Shown here one piece after another: positions 1-7,046 of a stretch of DNA of 64,000 nt. A program made the translations under genes and the position numbers. Origin of the DNA: Tenggerimyces flavus (lineage in GTDB: Bacteria; Actinomycetota; Actinomycetes; Propionibacteriales; Actinopolymorphaceae); NCBI RefSeq assembly GCF_016907715.1, contig NZ_JAFBCM010000001.1, positions 5,828,001-5,892,000 on the forward strand, in the 5' to 3' direction. Position 1 is the stretch's first letter. Every line of letters starts with the position of its first letter. A model generated the notes under the pieces. The model saw only the letters and a program-made list of their open reading frames with translations. It was not told where the DNA came from and did not search any database.

Positions 1-624
1 CGCGCGTGTGGGCTTCTCAGCGTCGTTCTCCGCGCGGATGTGGTCGGCAAGCAGGCCGACTGTCTCGGTGTCCCACGTTTCCCAGCAGCCGATGCATACC
101 GCCGAGCGCTTGTCGAGCCGTACGCGCAGGATGCCCCGTACGCCGCACAGTGGGCACGTGTTGTCGGGTCGCCAGGCCGGCGAGTCCCAGCCGGTGAGGA
201 CGCGCGCCCACGTCCACCAGCGGCGTACGTCACGGGCGATCTCGGTGTTGCGTAGGTGCGGACCGAGCTGGCGGACGCAGGCGATCGTGTCGCCGGGGTC
301 GTCCTTGCCGAGCGCGCGCAGCCAGGCCGCGGCCTCGCGGTCGATGCGCAGGGCGGCGTCGATCGCGTCGAGTCGGGCTGCCGCGGCTGACCCGTACGGC
401 CGCGCGATGCCGGTGCCTTCCTCGGCCGAACGCGATGGGTCGACCGCGCCAAGCAGTTGCTCGAGCAGGGATGGGTGCTCGGTCTCGTGGTAGCGGCTCG
501 TTCGCCGCCAGCGGCCGCGCTTGGACGTCGCCTCGAGGGTGTAGCGCTCCCGGTGCACGATCCGCTCGGTGAGCTCGTGCACGCAGTCGAGCGGATCCAT
601 CTCTGCGCGAGCAGGGGCGTTCAT
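1..624 (-). CDS. Phage zinc-knuckle protein (DUF7341-like), 3' part cut by window edge
   Basis: The frame is open from ATG at 624 to the window edge, so 208 residues are visible and the C-terminus is missing. The N-terminal half is helical and charged. A CPLC/CIGC pair at residues 157-160 and 177-180 looks like a treble-clef or zinc-ribbon site. The WW-rich stretch before it and the overall layout resemble a common actinophage protein that I remember as DUF7341, without having searched. Its ATG overlaps the stop of the upstream frame (ATGA at 621-624), so it is translationally coupled to the leftward phage operon. No enzymatic function can be assigned. Confidence 0.75.
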   Translation of the reverse strand, partial: MNAPARAEMDPLDCVHELTERIVHRERYTLEATSKRGRWRRTSRYHETEHPSLLEQLLGAVDPSRSAEEGTGIARPYGSAAAARLDAIDAALRIDREAAAWLRALGKDDPGDTIACVRQLGPHLRNTEIARDVRRWWTWARVLTGWDSPAWRPDNTCPLCGVRGILRVRLDKRSAVCIGCWETWDTETVGLLADHIRAENDAEKPTRA

Positions 625-837
625 CGGACCTCCCGGAAGTACGCGCTACCCGTCTCTGGGTTGCAGTCATGAGCGAACCGTTCGGCTAGCTGCTGCTGGA
701 TGTACGGCTCGATGACGGCGGCGTACTCAGGGCGTCTCGCCGGGCCTCGCTTGGCTCTGATCGCGGGCCTTGACCATGGGCTCTTGGCAGCACGGGCAGA
801 TGAGCTTGCCGTCCACGACGCGCACCGGGACCCTCAT
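621..837 (-). CDS. Small phage zinc-knuckle protein, apparently made by +1 frameshift at CCC-TGA
   Basis: An ATG at 837 overlaps the stop of the upstream gene (ATGA) and opens a 36-residue frame with a CPCC zinc-knuckle-like motif at residues 14-17. It ends at TGA 727-729. The last sense codon is CCC. If the ribosome slips +1 from CCC to CCT, translation continues GAG TAC GCC and so on for 35 more codons to a TGA at 621 that overlaps the next gene's ATG. The downstream stretch has ordinary amphipathic protein character and contains no ATG, GTG or TTG of its own, so it cannot easily be a separate gene. The joined product is 71 residues. A one-base sequencing or mutational indel is the alternative. 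Function unknown. Confidence 0.55.
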
Positions 838-1064
838 GCGTAGCTCTCGGTGAGTGGCGGCAGCGGTGGTAGGGGGCGCACGTAGTCGCAGCGTGGGCAG
901 GCTTGCCATCCGGTGTAGGTCCGGATCTTGCGTTGCGCGATCTCGTTGGTGACGCAGAGGTCGCAGAAGTCACCGACCTGCAGTGCGCCGGCCTGCTCCC
1001 ACATCGTCGGTCGGCGTTCGGGCTTGGGCTCAGGTGCCGGCTCGGGGCTGACGACGCTGCTCAC
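834..1064 (-). CDS. Small phage protein with two CxxC pairs
   Basis: A 76-residue protein with a proline-rich N-terminus (about 18 residues), then CDLC and CPRC pairs about 24 residues apart, consistent with one structural zinc site. The ATG at 1064 overlaps the upstream stop by four bases, and its own stop overlaps the next start, so it belongs to the coupled leftward operon. I do not recognise a family. The zinc-finger layout suggests nucleic-acid or protein binding, but that is inference. Confidence 0.7.
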   Translation of the reverse strand: MSSVVSPEPAPEPKPERRPTMWEQAGALQVGDFCDLCVTNEIAQRKIRTYTGWQACPRCDYVRPLPPLPPLTESYA

Positions 1065-1333
1065 GCGTACCGCCTCTCGTTCAGCTCCAGCAGACTCTCG
1101 TCAAGGGCGGCTTGCTCGTTCCACTCGACGCCTCGGTCGTCAACCCACGCGGAGCGCGCGGTCACTGCGTGGACGATGAACACGCGGTCGAAGGTGGGTT
1201 GTTGGAGCTCGACGTAGTTGCGGTACGCCTCTGCCGCACCGCGGTCGATGATCGGCTCGTCGTGCTGGTTGGGGATCGGCCATTGACGTCCATCGCGCTC
1301 GGCGACGACTCGGAACTCGGTGCGGGCGATCAT
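1061..1333 (-). CDS. Hypothetical phage protein, 90 aa
   Basis: Starts with ATG at 1333 overlapping the stop of the upstream gene and ends in the ATGA of the downstream one. It is acidic, has no cysteines and is mixed alpha/beta in character. No motif is recognised. Support for coding comes from tight packing, strong third-position GC and collinearity with the operon. Confidence 0.65.
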   Translation of the reverse strand: MIARTEFRVVAERDGRQWPIPNQHDEPIIDRGAAEAYRNYVELQQPTFDRVFIVHAVTARSAWVDDRGVEWNEQAALDESLLELNERRYA

Positions 1334-1596
1334 GCGGGGTCTCCGAGCGTCTTGCCGAGGCTGTTGGGCGGCGTCCAGCCGAGGCTGACGAGCAGGTCGG
1401 CGGTGTCGGGCGGGACGTGGAACCTCGCGCGGTCGGTGTCGACGTCGAGCTCGACGATCAGCGGTTCGATGAGGACCATCGCTTGCTGACCGCCTTGCAG
1501 GTCGACGGTCATGCTGCGGAGGCGGTGTGTGACGTCGTCGCCGTCGAGCGTGGCGGAGTGCTTGCCGTCGGCGCTGTGGATGGTCAGGCGACTCAT
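1330..1596 (-). CDS. Hypothetical phage protein, 88 aa
   Basis: ATG at 1596 sits in an ATGA overlap with the preceding gene. The same frame stays open further upstream, but that part lies over the neighbouring gene and reads as low-complexity arginine-rich antisense-type sequence, so I chose the internal ATG. The predicted product alternates short beta strands and reads like a small beta-rich domain (valine and threonine rich). Function unknown. Confidence 0.65.
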   Translation of the reverse strand: MSRLTIHSADGKHSATLDGDDVTHRLRSMTVDLQGGQQAMVLIEPLIVELDVDTDRARFHVPPDTADLLVSLGWTPPNSLGKTLGDPA

Positions 1597-2048
1597 GGCG
1601 TCTCGCTCTCGTCGTCGGTGGTCGGTGCTACGGGTGCGCCGATCGCGGCCCTGGCCTTGGTGAGCCCGCGCTCGTAGGCGCCGACCCGCTTGAACTCCTG
1701 CCGTGGCCGGTATTCGTGCGTGCCGTTGGATCGCTGCTCGCATTGGCGTCGTGTCCGCCCGCAGAGGTCGCAGGGCTCGGTCGGTGGCACGTACGTCTGC
1801 GCGCTGGGGTGGCGCTCGGCCTCGCTGGTCGTGGTGAGCGACGCGCCCCACCACGGGCCGTTCTCGAGGACGCGGCCGGGGGTCTGCGTCGCGGGGTCGG
1901 TGGCGACCCACACCATGGCGACGGCGGCGTCGTGCAGGGTGCGCTTGGCGAGGTGCTTGGCGAACAACGTCTGCAGCGAGCTGCGTGGCCAGTCGGGTCG
2001 CAACGAGTTGATCGCGTAGGCGAGCCGCTCGGCCTCGATCGGCGTCAT
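1593..2048 (-). CDS. Phage protein with CDLC zinc-knuckle, 151 aa
   Basis: Begins MTPIEAERLAYAIN with ATG at 2048 and ends in an ATGA overlap. The N-terminal 60 residues are helical, with an 'RPDWPRSSLQTLF' stretch typical of small phage-encoded helicase-loader or primase-associated proteins. The middle has CDLCGRTRRQC, a possible zinc knuckle. Its position directly downstream of the replisome-organiser-like gene suggests a role in phage replication, but this is inference. A 181-bp gap separates it from the upstream gene, so a promoter or processing site may lie there. Confidence 0.7.
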   Translation of the reverse strand: MTPIEAERLAYAINSLRPDWPRSSLQTLFAKHLAKRTLHDAAVAMVWVATDPATQTPGRVLENGPWWGASLTTTSEAERHPSAQTYVPPTEPCDLCGRTRRQCEQRSNGTHEYRPRQEFKRVGAYERGLTKARAAIGAPVAPTTDDESETP

Positions 2049-2229
2049 GATCCAAGCCCAATCGTTAGCCGGCTTCGCGCGCTACAGACCGAAGCGGTTT
2101 GGACTTGGGTTCCACAAGGGGTCTTTCCACTCCCCTCCTTATCCATTCCTTATCCCTTCCCTTCCTGACAGAAATGCTCGTGAGTAACTACGTGAACGGC
2201 TCGTGCGGCGTTCCGGAATGGCTCCGGAG

Positions 2230-2586
2230 TCATTCATCGAATAGGGCATCGGGCGGTGGCCCCGGCAGGGACGACGGTTGAGGGTGGCTGATCTTCTGGT
2301 GCTTCCTCCACTTCGGCACCGCGCCGTACTTGACGCGCCCGTTGCTGTAGAGAATGACCATGCCCTGTTGGGCAATCTCATCCAGCCACGCGGAGAGCTT
2401 CTTCGGCGTGACGTCCTCATCGTTGGGGAACACGTAGCCGGCGATCGCCTGATGCGATGCGAGAAAGCGTCCCGCGTCATCGGAGAACGACCACAGGCCG
2501 ATGAACAGCAACCGCGCGTCACGCGACAGCTGACTGACCCTTTCGTCTCCCCAGAAACTCGGCTTGATCGATCGGATCCGGGCCAT
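2230..2586 (-). CDS. Replisome-organiser-like N-terminal domain protein
   Basis: 118 residues beginning MARIRSIKPSFWGDE, followed by the SRDARLLFIGLW...DDAGRF pattern. This is the standard winged-helix N-terminal domain of phage replication initiator or replisome-organiser proteins of actinophages and Gram-positive phages. Typical members are longer (200-300 residues), with a C-terminal loader-binding part that is missing here, so this copy is short or C-terminally truncated. It would bind the phage origin and recruit the helicase. The next 180 bp contain no continuation in frame. Confidence 0.75.
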   Translation of the reverse strand: MARIRSIKPSFWGDERVSQLSRDARLLFIGLWSFSDDAGRFLASHQAIAGYVFPNDEDVTPKKLSAWLDEIAQQGMVILYSNGRVKYGAVPKWRKHQKISHPQPSSLPGPPPDALFDE

Positions 2587-2599
2587 TCCACTCCCCTTT

Positions 2600-2818
2600 T
2601 CACCCTCGTGCGTGCTCGGTCGTGCGGTTTTCGAGTCGCTTTGGCGATCCGCGGCGGTCGAAATGGAAGCCGTCGAGGGCGTTCTCGAGGCGATCGCGTC
2701 GCAGTTGCGCGGCGGTCTGCTCGTCGCCGAACCGCTCGGCCAGGCGGATCTCGTACTCGATCCGGGCGTCGACCGTGTCGCGCCGCTCGGTGTCGGTGAG
2801 GTGCTGGCGGCGGGCCAT
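2600..2818 (-). CDS. Small charged phage protein, 72 aa
   Basis: ATG at 2818 overlaps the stop of the upstream gene by one base. Strongly charged and probably helical throughout (arginine, glutamate and alanine rich). No cysteines, no membrane segment and no recognised family. It lies 13 bp before the replisome-organiser-like gene. Confidence 0.6.
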   Translation of the reverse strand: MARRQHLTDTERRDTVDARIEYEIRLAERFGDEQTAAQLRRDRLENALDGFHFDRRGSPKRLENRTTEHARG

Positions 2819-3147
2819 CAGACGATCCCTCCGCGCCTCTTGAACCCCTGCGTCGACAGGAAACCGCGGGCGTGTAGCTCTTCGTTGAGCAGGTACCGGA
2901 ACGTTGTGATGTGGATCTTGGCGAGCTTCTCCAGCGCTGCGAGGCGCGTGACCTCGCGCTCAGTCTTGGTGGGACGCCTGGTCTTGGGCCTCGTGGGCTC
3001 GAGCCTGGCGGCTGCGCGCATCTCGGTACGCAGTCTGCTGGCGACGATGCTGTGGGCCTCTCGGCATGGCTTGCACGCCTTCTCGCCCTGGCGGCGGTGG
3101 CGGCCGTAGCCGCGGTCGCTGCCGCACCACTCGTGCTTCGTCGTCAT
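2818..3147 (-). CDS. Actinophage protein with CGSDRGYGRHRR...C..C zinc site
   Basis: 109 residues. ATG at 3147 was chosen because it overlaps the upstream stop (ATGA), although the frame stays open further. The N-terminus has a cysteine, a GYxRHRRxGE loop and CKPC, a zinc-binding arrangement widespread in small actinophage proteins and reminiscent of HNH-associated zinc knuckles. The rest is basic and helical, ending in a possible HTH-like segment (FRYLLNEELHARGF). It could bind DNA. Exact function unknown. Confidence 0.7.
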   Translation of the reverse strand: MTTKHEWCGSDRGYGRHRRQGEKACKPCREAHSIVASRLRTEMRAAARLEPTRPKTRRPTKTEREVTRLAALEKLAKIHITTFRYLLNEELHARGFLSTQGFKRRGGIV

Positions 3148-3476
3148 GCCGCCTGCCCGCGCTCGAGCGACCGGTACTGCGGGTCGCGTCGGCTGGCGAC
3201 ACACGGCCCGTCGATGACGACGCGCGCGCCTTCGCCGAGCGGGACGACGCCGGGCGTGGCCTGCGCGATGAGGAACGCAACGTCCGGGGGGAACCCGGCG
3301 CGCACGAGCAGCCCCATGCGGACAGCGAACGCGAGCTCGTCGGCGTGGAAGTCGCGGTCGATGCCTGAGCCGCCTCCGCGCCGGATAGTCGGTGCGAGCC
3401 ATCCCTTCCGGCACCAGTAGTCGAGCTGCCGGTATGTGATGCCGGCGGCCTCGACGACGTCAACGCTGCTCGCCAT
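3144..3476 (-). CDS. MerR-like winged-helix DNA-binding protein
   Basis: 110 residues starting MASSVDVVEAAGITYRQLDYW. The VVEAAGITYRQLDYWCRKG segment matches the MerR/excisionase-type helix-turn-helix plus wing, in which a YRQLDYW helix reads DNA. The remaining part has no effector-binding domain, as in small phage regulators. It overlaps the downstream gene by 17 bases. Likely a regulator or DNA-architectural protein of the phage. Confidence 0.75.
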   Translation of the reverse strand: MASSVDVVEAAGITYRQLDYWCRKGWLAPTIRRGGGSGIDRDFHADELAFAVRMGLLVRAGFPPDVAFLIAQATPGVVPLGEGARVVIDGPCVASRRDPQYRSLERGQAA

Positions 3477-3690
3477 GGGCGTCTCCCTTCATGAACCTGG
3501 CGGCGTAGCGGTGCGCGAGGGCGTGCATGCCGGCGTCGATGCCGATCTCGACGCAGCGGCGTACGAGCTCGGCCTGCTCGGGTGTGGCGGCGGGCTCGAT
3601 GCCGTCCTCCGCGAGCCGGGCGGTGGCGCACATCCATGCCTGGTCGCGGACCTCGCCCGCGACCCGCTGCGCGGCCTCGTGCGCGCTCAC
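3460..3690 (-). CDS. Hypothetical phage protein, 76 aa
   Basis: GTG at 3690 is used because it overlaps the upstream stop (GTGA), the same device as its neighbours. The protein is alpha-helical with three cysteines and no known motif. An upstream extension of the frame exists but overlaps the cysteine-rich gene and looks like antisense composition. Confidence 0.6.
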   Translation of the reverse strand: MSAHEAAQRVAGEVRDQAWMCATARLAEDGIEPAATPEQAELVRRCVEIGIDAGMHALAHRYAARFMKGDAHGEQR

Positions 3691-3851
3691 GAGTCGTCCT
3701 CCCATCCCTCGATCTCGTCGCCCGTCGGGCAGCTGCACAGCGACGAGAAGTGCGCCTCTCCGCACTCGCAGCGTGGGCAGTCGCACGAGCCGATGCCGTC
3801 GCCGCTGCCGTTGTACGGGTCGGGCAGGCCGCAGACGTCGCACTCGTTCAC
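3687..3851 (-). CDS. Cysteine-rich mini-protein, 54 aa
   Basis: Starts with GTG at 3851 in a GTGA overlap with the preceding mini-gene. Eight cysteines in 54 residues are arranged as CxxC, then CxCxxCxC, then CxC, followed by an acidic C-terminus. This would bind two zinc ions. It follows another Cys-rich mini-gene. Function unknown. Confidence 0.6.
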   Translation of the reverse strand: MNECDVCGLPDPYNGSGDGIGSCDCPRCECGEAHFSSLCSCPTGDEIEGWEDDS

Positions 3852-3985
3852 GGTTCGCCTCCCCACGGCTGGTCGTGGATCTCGTCGCCGCACGCACACG
3901 GGTCGCCGTCGCAGAGCGGGCAGTCGCCGCGGTCGCAGTCGCCGCAGACCCACGGGCGGCCGCGCGGGTAGCCAGGGCCGAACAT
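3848..3985 (-). CDS. Cysteine-rich mini-protein, 45 aa
   Basis: A short frame from ATG at 3985 to TGA at 3848-3850. The ATG overlaps the upstream stop (TGATG) and the stop overlaps the next GTG. It carries CGDC, CPLC and CAC, six cysteines in about 20 residues. Placement with perfect overlaps on both sides is the main argument that it is real. It pairs with the neighbouring Cys-rich gene at 3687-3851, and the two could derive from one zinc-binding ancestor. Confidence 0.55.
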   Translation of the reverse strand: MFGPGYPRGRPWVCGDCDRGDCPLCDGDPCACGDEIHDQPWGGEP

Positions 3986-4320
3986 CAGGCCGGCTCGATC
4001 TCATGCCAGTGCCACCGCTCGCCACGCTGGAACGCGTGGTACCTGCCTGGCTTCCGCGGTGGGCCGTCGAGACTGCGCAGGTGCTCGTGGAGGTGGCACT
4101 CGAGCAGCGCGTCGCCGAGCCGTTCCCGCAGTGGGTGGCGGATGGTGAAGTCCGTCTCGGTCAGGGTGACGACGTGCTCGACCTCGCGGTCGTGGAGGAT
4201 CTCGTCGACCGCAGTCGGCTCGGGGCATGCGAGATAGCTGCAGTAGACGTGCCCGCCAGCGCCGAGCATGAGGGTTTGGCCGCATCCGACCGGGCAGTAG
4301 CCCTCGACACGGGGGATCAC
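3985..4320 (-). CDS. Phage zinc-finger protein, DUF6085-like
   Basis: 111 residues. The N-terminus has the pattern VEGYCPxGCGxxLxLGxGGxVxCSxxxCPxPTAVDEIL, which I recognise as a common actinophage family (remembered as DUF6085, not searched). The four cysteines form one zinc site. The C-terminal half is histidine rich (EHVVTL, RHPLRER, ECHLHEHL). ATGA overlap with the upstream gene. Confidence 0.75.
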   Translation of the reverse strand: MIPRVEGYCPVGCGQTLMLGAGGHVYCSYLACPEPTAVDEILHDREVEHVVTLTETDFTIRHPLRERLGDALLECHLHEHLRSLDGPPRKPGRYHAFQRGERWHWHEIEPA

Positions 4321-4730
4321 GCCGCACCTCCCGGCCCCTGCTCGGCGATGGTCTGCAGCCGCTCGACGACCGCGAGCAGGGCGTGCACGGTGGCGGCCTG
4401 TGTCCGTAGCGCGGCGCGGTCGAGGTCGTCATCGGCACCGAAGGCGTAGGCGCTCCCGAGCATCTTCTCGGCCTCGACCTGGTGGTCGGTCGGCTCCGGG
4501 AGCGCGTCGATCGCGTCGAGGATCCGCTGCCCGCCGAGTTGCTTCACCTGGTCAACGAGCCACCCGATGACGGCGCGCGGGTCGCCCGGCGGGCAGGTGC
4601 ACGACGCCGGCAGCATCGCGTCGCAGCTGGCGCACTGCTGCAGCCAGGTCGCCTCGATCTCGGCGAGCTGCGCGAGCACATCCCCGGATTCGACGGCTGC
4701 GCGGCCGAGGCGCCCCGTCTCGGCGCTCAC
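4317..4730 (-). CDS. Hypothetical phage protein with Cys cluster, 137 aa
   Basis: GTG at 4730 overlaps the stop of the annealing-type gene. A helical N-terminus leads to a CASC...CTC cluster around residues 34-46, then three predicted helices. The closely coupled position next to recombination genes suggests an accessory role, but no family is recognised. Confidence 0.65.
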   Translation of the reverse strand: MSAETGRLGRAAVESGDVLAQLAEIEATWLQQCASCDAMLPASCTCPPGDPRAVIGWLVDQVKQLGGQRILDAIDALPEPTDHQVEAEKMLGSAYAFGADDDLDRAALRTQAATVHALLAVVERLQTIAEQGPGGAA

Positions 4731-5632
4731 TTCGACTCGCCTTCCTTCCACGGGTTCGCGTCGTCGGCGGTCGGGTCGTACCCCTCGCCCTCGTTCCCCT
4801 CGCCGCGGATGTCCTTGGTCGTGACGACCTTGTCGGGGAAGGCGTCGGCCACACGCACGCCGTCGTTCTTGATCGAGCTGTACGTGATCGCCAGCTGGGC
4901 AAGGTCTTCCGGCGTCCACTTGGCGCGCTTGCGGTCGACGTGTCGCTCGAGCTGGTCGACGGTGACGGCGAGCTTCGAGAAGCTCGCGACGCAGTCGGAG
5001 ATGCGCTCGTCGAGCGTCCGTGTCGCCTGGCCGTTCGGGTCGACCTCGCCGGTCTCAAGGGTGCGCCGGCACAGCTCGACGGCCTCGTCGGTGAACCACG
5101 TCGGCACCACGGTGAAGACGCACTCGCGGACCGCGCGGGCGCCGAGGTTCTGATTCGACAGGTAGACGTCGGTCAGGTCGACGAGCGGCTCGCGGACCGG
5201 CTTGCCGCCGACCTTCTTCATGCGGGCGTGCGGGACCTGGAACGTGCGCGTCGACCGCACGTTCGCCTGCTGGTCCCACGCGAACGCGCGGACCTCCGAC
5301 ATGCCGGCGGCGAGATCCTGCCGCAGCTCGTGCACGCCGTAGTCGAGGTTGCCCCAAATGCGCGCGAGCTCGCGGGCGAGGTGAACCGACGGGCCGGTGC
5401 CGCGGTTCGGCACGCTGTAGAAGGCGCGGTTCGCGAGGCCGAGCCGGCTGCACGAGACGCGCATCTCGGCGAGCGCGCGGTCGACGTCGCGCGGCACCTG
5501 CTGCGCGACGAGAACAGCGGCCTGCACCTCGGCGACGGCGCGGGCCTGCTCGACGGCGGTCGACTGGCTGATCGCGGACGGTTGGGGAACGACGATCTCG
5601 CGCTGCTGGGCGCGTTCGATTGCGTTGCTCAC
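4727..5632 (-). CDS. Probable phage ssDNA-annealing recombination protein (RecT-like role)
   Basis: 301 residues. An alanine and glutamine rich helical leader is followed by a conserved core: VPNRGTGPSVHLARELARIWGN, GMSEVRAFAWD, RSTRTFQVPHARM and QNLGARAVRECVFTVVPTWF. This core is shared by many actinophage proteins found beside a PD-(D/E)XK exonuclease, as here. By position and by the 'GxxxREciFxvlPxWFxeeA' stretch it fills the slot of RecT/Bet-type annealing proteins that pair exonuclease-resected strands. The C-terminal 40 residues are acidic, a feature of ssDNA-binding partners. The annealing function is inferred from context, not from a recognised RecT signature. Confidence 0.6.
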   Translation of the reverse strand: MSNAIERAQQREIVVPQPSAISQSTAVEQARAVAEVQAAVLVAQQVPRDVDRALAEMRVSCSRLGLANRAFYSVPNRGTGPSVHLARELARIWGNLDYGVHELRQDLAAGMSEVRAFAWDQQANVRSTRTFQVPHARMKKVGGKPVREPLVDLTDVYLSNQNLGARAVRECVFTVVPTWFTDEAVELCRRTLETGEVDPNGQATRTLDERISDCVASFSKLAVTVDQLERHVDRKRAKWTPEDLAQLAITYSSIKNDGVRVADAFPDKVVTTKDIRGEGNEGEGYDPTADDANPWKEGESK

Positions 5633-6000
5633 AGTGCCTTACCTCCGTGACGGTGCCCGCGGGTGGCGTTGTACGCGAGCTTCTCCTCGACGATCGCGCC
5701 GATGTCGATGCCGTTCGCTCCGCAGGTGTCCAAGACCCGGATGACGATGTCTGCGAGCTCCGACGGGACGCCCTCAGGCTTGGTGGGCTTGTCCGGGTTG
5801 TAGTACGTCTCGTTGAGGGCGCGGCCGTTCCGGTACTCCTCGAACGCCTCCGACGCCTCGGTATGGATCAGGGCCACGATGTCGCCGAACGTCCGGCTGA
5901 TGTCGGCGTCGTACCAGCCGTTCGCCTTCGATGCGTCGAAGCACCGCTGCGCAAGGCGGTTCAGGTGGTCTGCGGTCGTGTCGTAGTTCGGATAGTTCAT
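5629..6000 (-). CDS. MazG-like nucleotide pyrophosphohydrolase
   Basis: 123 residues from ATG at 6000. The sequence IVALIHTEASEAFEEYR provides the ExxE half of the MazG metal site, and VPSELADIVIRVLDTCGANGIDI supplies the ExxD half. The end TRGHRHGGKAL is typical of actinophage MazG-like proteins. The enzyme would hydrolyse non-canonical or alarmone nucleoside triphosphates, which phages use to manage the nucleotide pool or blunt host (p)ppGpp signalling. Four-base overlaps on both sides place it in the recombination and nucleotide module. Confidence 0.85.
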   Translation of the reverse strand: MNYPNYDTTADHLNRLAQRCFDASKANGWYDADISRTFGDIVALIHTEASEAFEEYRNGRALNETYYNPDKPTKPEGVPSELADIVIRVLDTCGANGIDIGAIVEEKLAYNATRGHRHGGKAL

Positions 6001-7046
6001 AGGGCCAACTCCTGCAGGTATCGGTTCTCCGAATAGGTGGGCAGGCCGACGAGGATCGGTTCCTCGGCGTAGGCCGGCCAGTGATCGGTTTCGACGCAGC
6101 GCCGGAACAGTTCGCGCGCCTGGCGGTTCCGCGCGGCGCCGATCTCCATCGTGATCAGCGGGAGCTGCACGACGGTCACGAGATACGGCGGCTCGCGCTC
6201 CTGGAACACGAACAGGAAGACGGCGTCGTCGCCCGCGAGGTCGAGGGCGCGCATGCCGTCGAGGTAGAACGGCGCCTGCTGGAAATACCCGTACTCGTCG
6301 ATCGCCTTCGCGATCTTGTCGGGCGCGGCGCTCTGCGTCGTCTTGTAGTCCCACGCGATGACGAGCCCGCTCGGCTTCGGCTTGGGCAGCCAGTCCAGCC
6401 GAGCCCGGCACGCGACGCCCGTCTCGTCGTCCGTCCAGAACAGCGACTGCTCGGGCGCGCCGCTGTCGGGGTCGAGCAGCAGCGCCGCGTCGGGGTGCGT
6501 GCGCAGTGCCCAGACCATCTCCTGCACGGTGTCGTACTCGTGCTGCAGCAGCGGCACCTTGCCGGCCGCGCGCGCCTCCTCGACGGCCGCCTTGTACGCG
6601 TTCGTACGGCGGTTGTCGTACGGCAGCGGCACGATGTCCGGGCCGGCGCCGAGCGCGAGCGTGTGCGCGGCGTGGCCGAAGTCGAACTCCTTCTTCGGCG
6701 GCGGCGGGTGCTCGCGCTCGTACTTGAAGATCGCCGGGCAGGACGGCGGGAGCAGCTTCCTCGCGCCGGTCGACGACAGCGCCGGGTGCGCGTGGTAGTC
6801 CTCGGCAGGCATCGTGACCGGGCGGGCCGCCAGCTCGGCCGTGTTACCGTGGGGCATCCCCGCCGAGGGCTGGTCCTTCGGCTCGACGGCCGCCTCCGGG
6901 CGGCCGTTTCCGTCAATGGGCTCGACGTGGCAGTTGCAGCTGCAGGTCAGGTCGCCGTGCGAACCGCGGCAACGACGGTGCGAGTCGGGCGGCATGCCGA
7001 GCCCGCAGAACCCCGACAGCCACAGCTTCCGCTTACGAGGCGGCAT
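5997..7046 (-). CDS. PD-(D/E)XK exonuclease (exodeoxyribonuclease VIII-like)
   Basis: 349 residues. ATG at 7046 was chosen because the frame upstream of it only shadows the methyltransferase gene. A short N-terminal zinc-like segment (CRGSH...CSCNCH) precedes the nuclease domain. The domain starts near the 'LSSTGARKLL' box and contains the catalytic signatures ARLDWLPK and VIAWDYKTTQ, with the D and the ExK-type lysine replaced by DYK as in RecE/DUF3799 relatives, followed by QQAPFYLDGMRAL. It would resect dsDNA ends 5' to 3' for annealing by the neighbouring protein (4727-5632). It overlaps the methyltransferase by 14 bases. Confidence 0.8.
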   Translation of the reverse strand: MPPRKRKLWLSGFCGLGMPPDSHRRCRGSHGDLTCSCNCHVEPIDGNGRPEAAVEPKDQPSAGMPHGNTAELAARPVTMPAEDYHAHPALSSTGARKLLPPSCPAIFKYEREHPPPPKKEFDFGHAAHTLALGAGPDIVPLPYDNRRTNAYKAAVEEARAAGKVPLLQHEYDTVQEMVWALRTHPDAALLLDPDSGAPEQSLFWTDDETGVACRARLDWLPKPKPSGLVIAWDYKTTQSAAPDKIAKAIDEYGYFQQAPFYLDGMRALDLAGDDAVFLFVFQEREPPYLVTVVQLPLITMEIGAARNRQARELFRRCVETDHWPAYAEEPILVGLPTYSENRYLQELAL

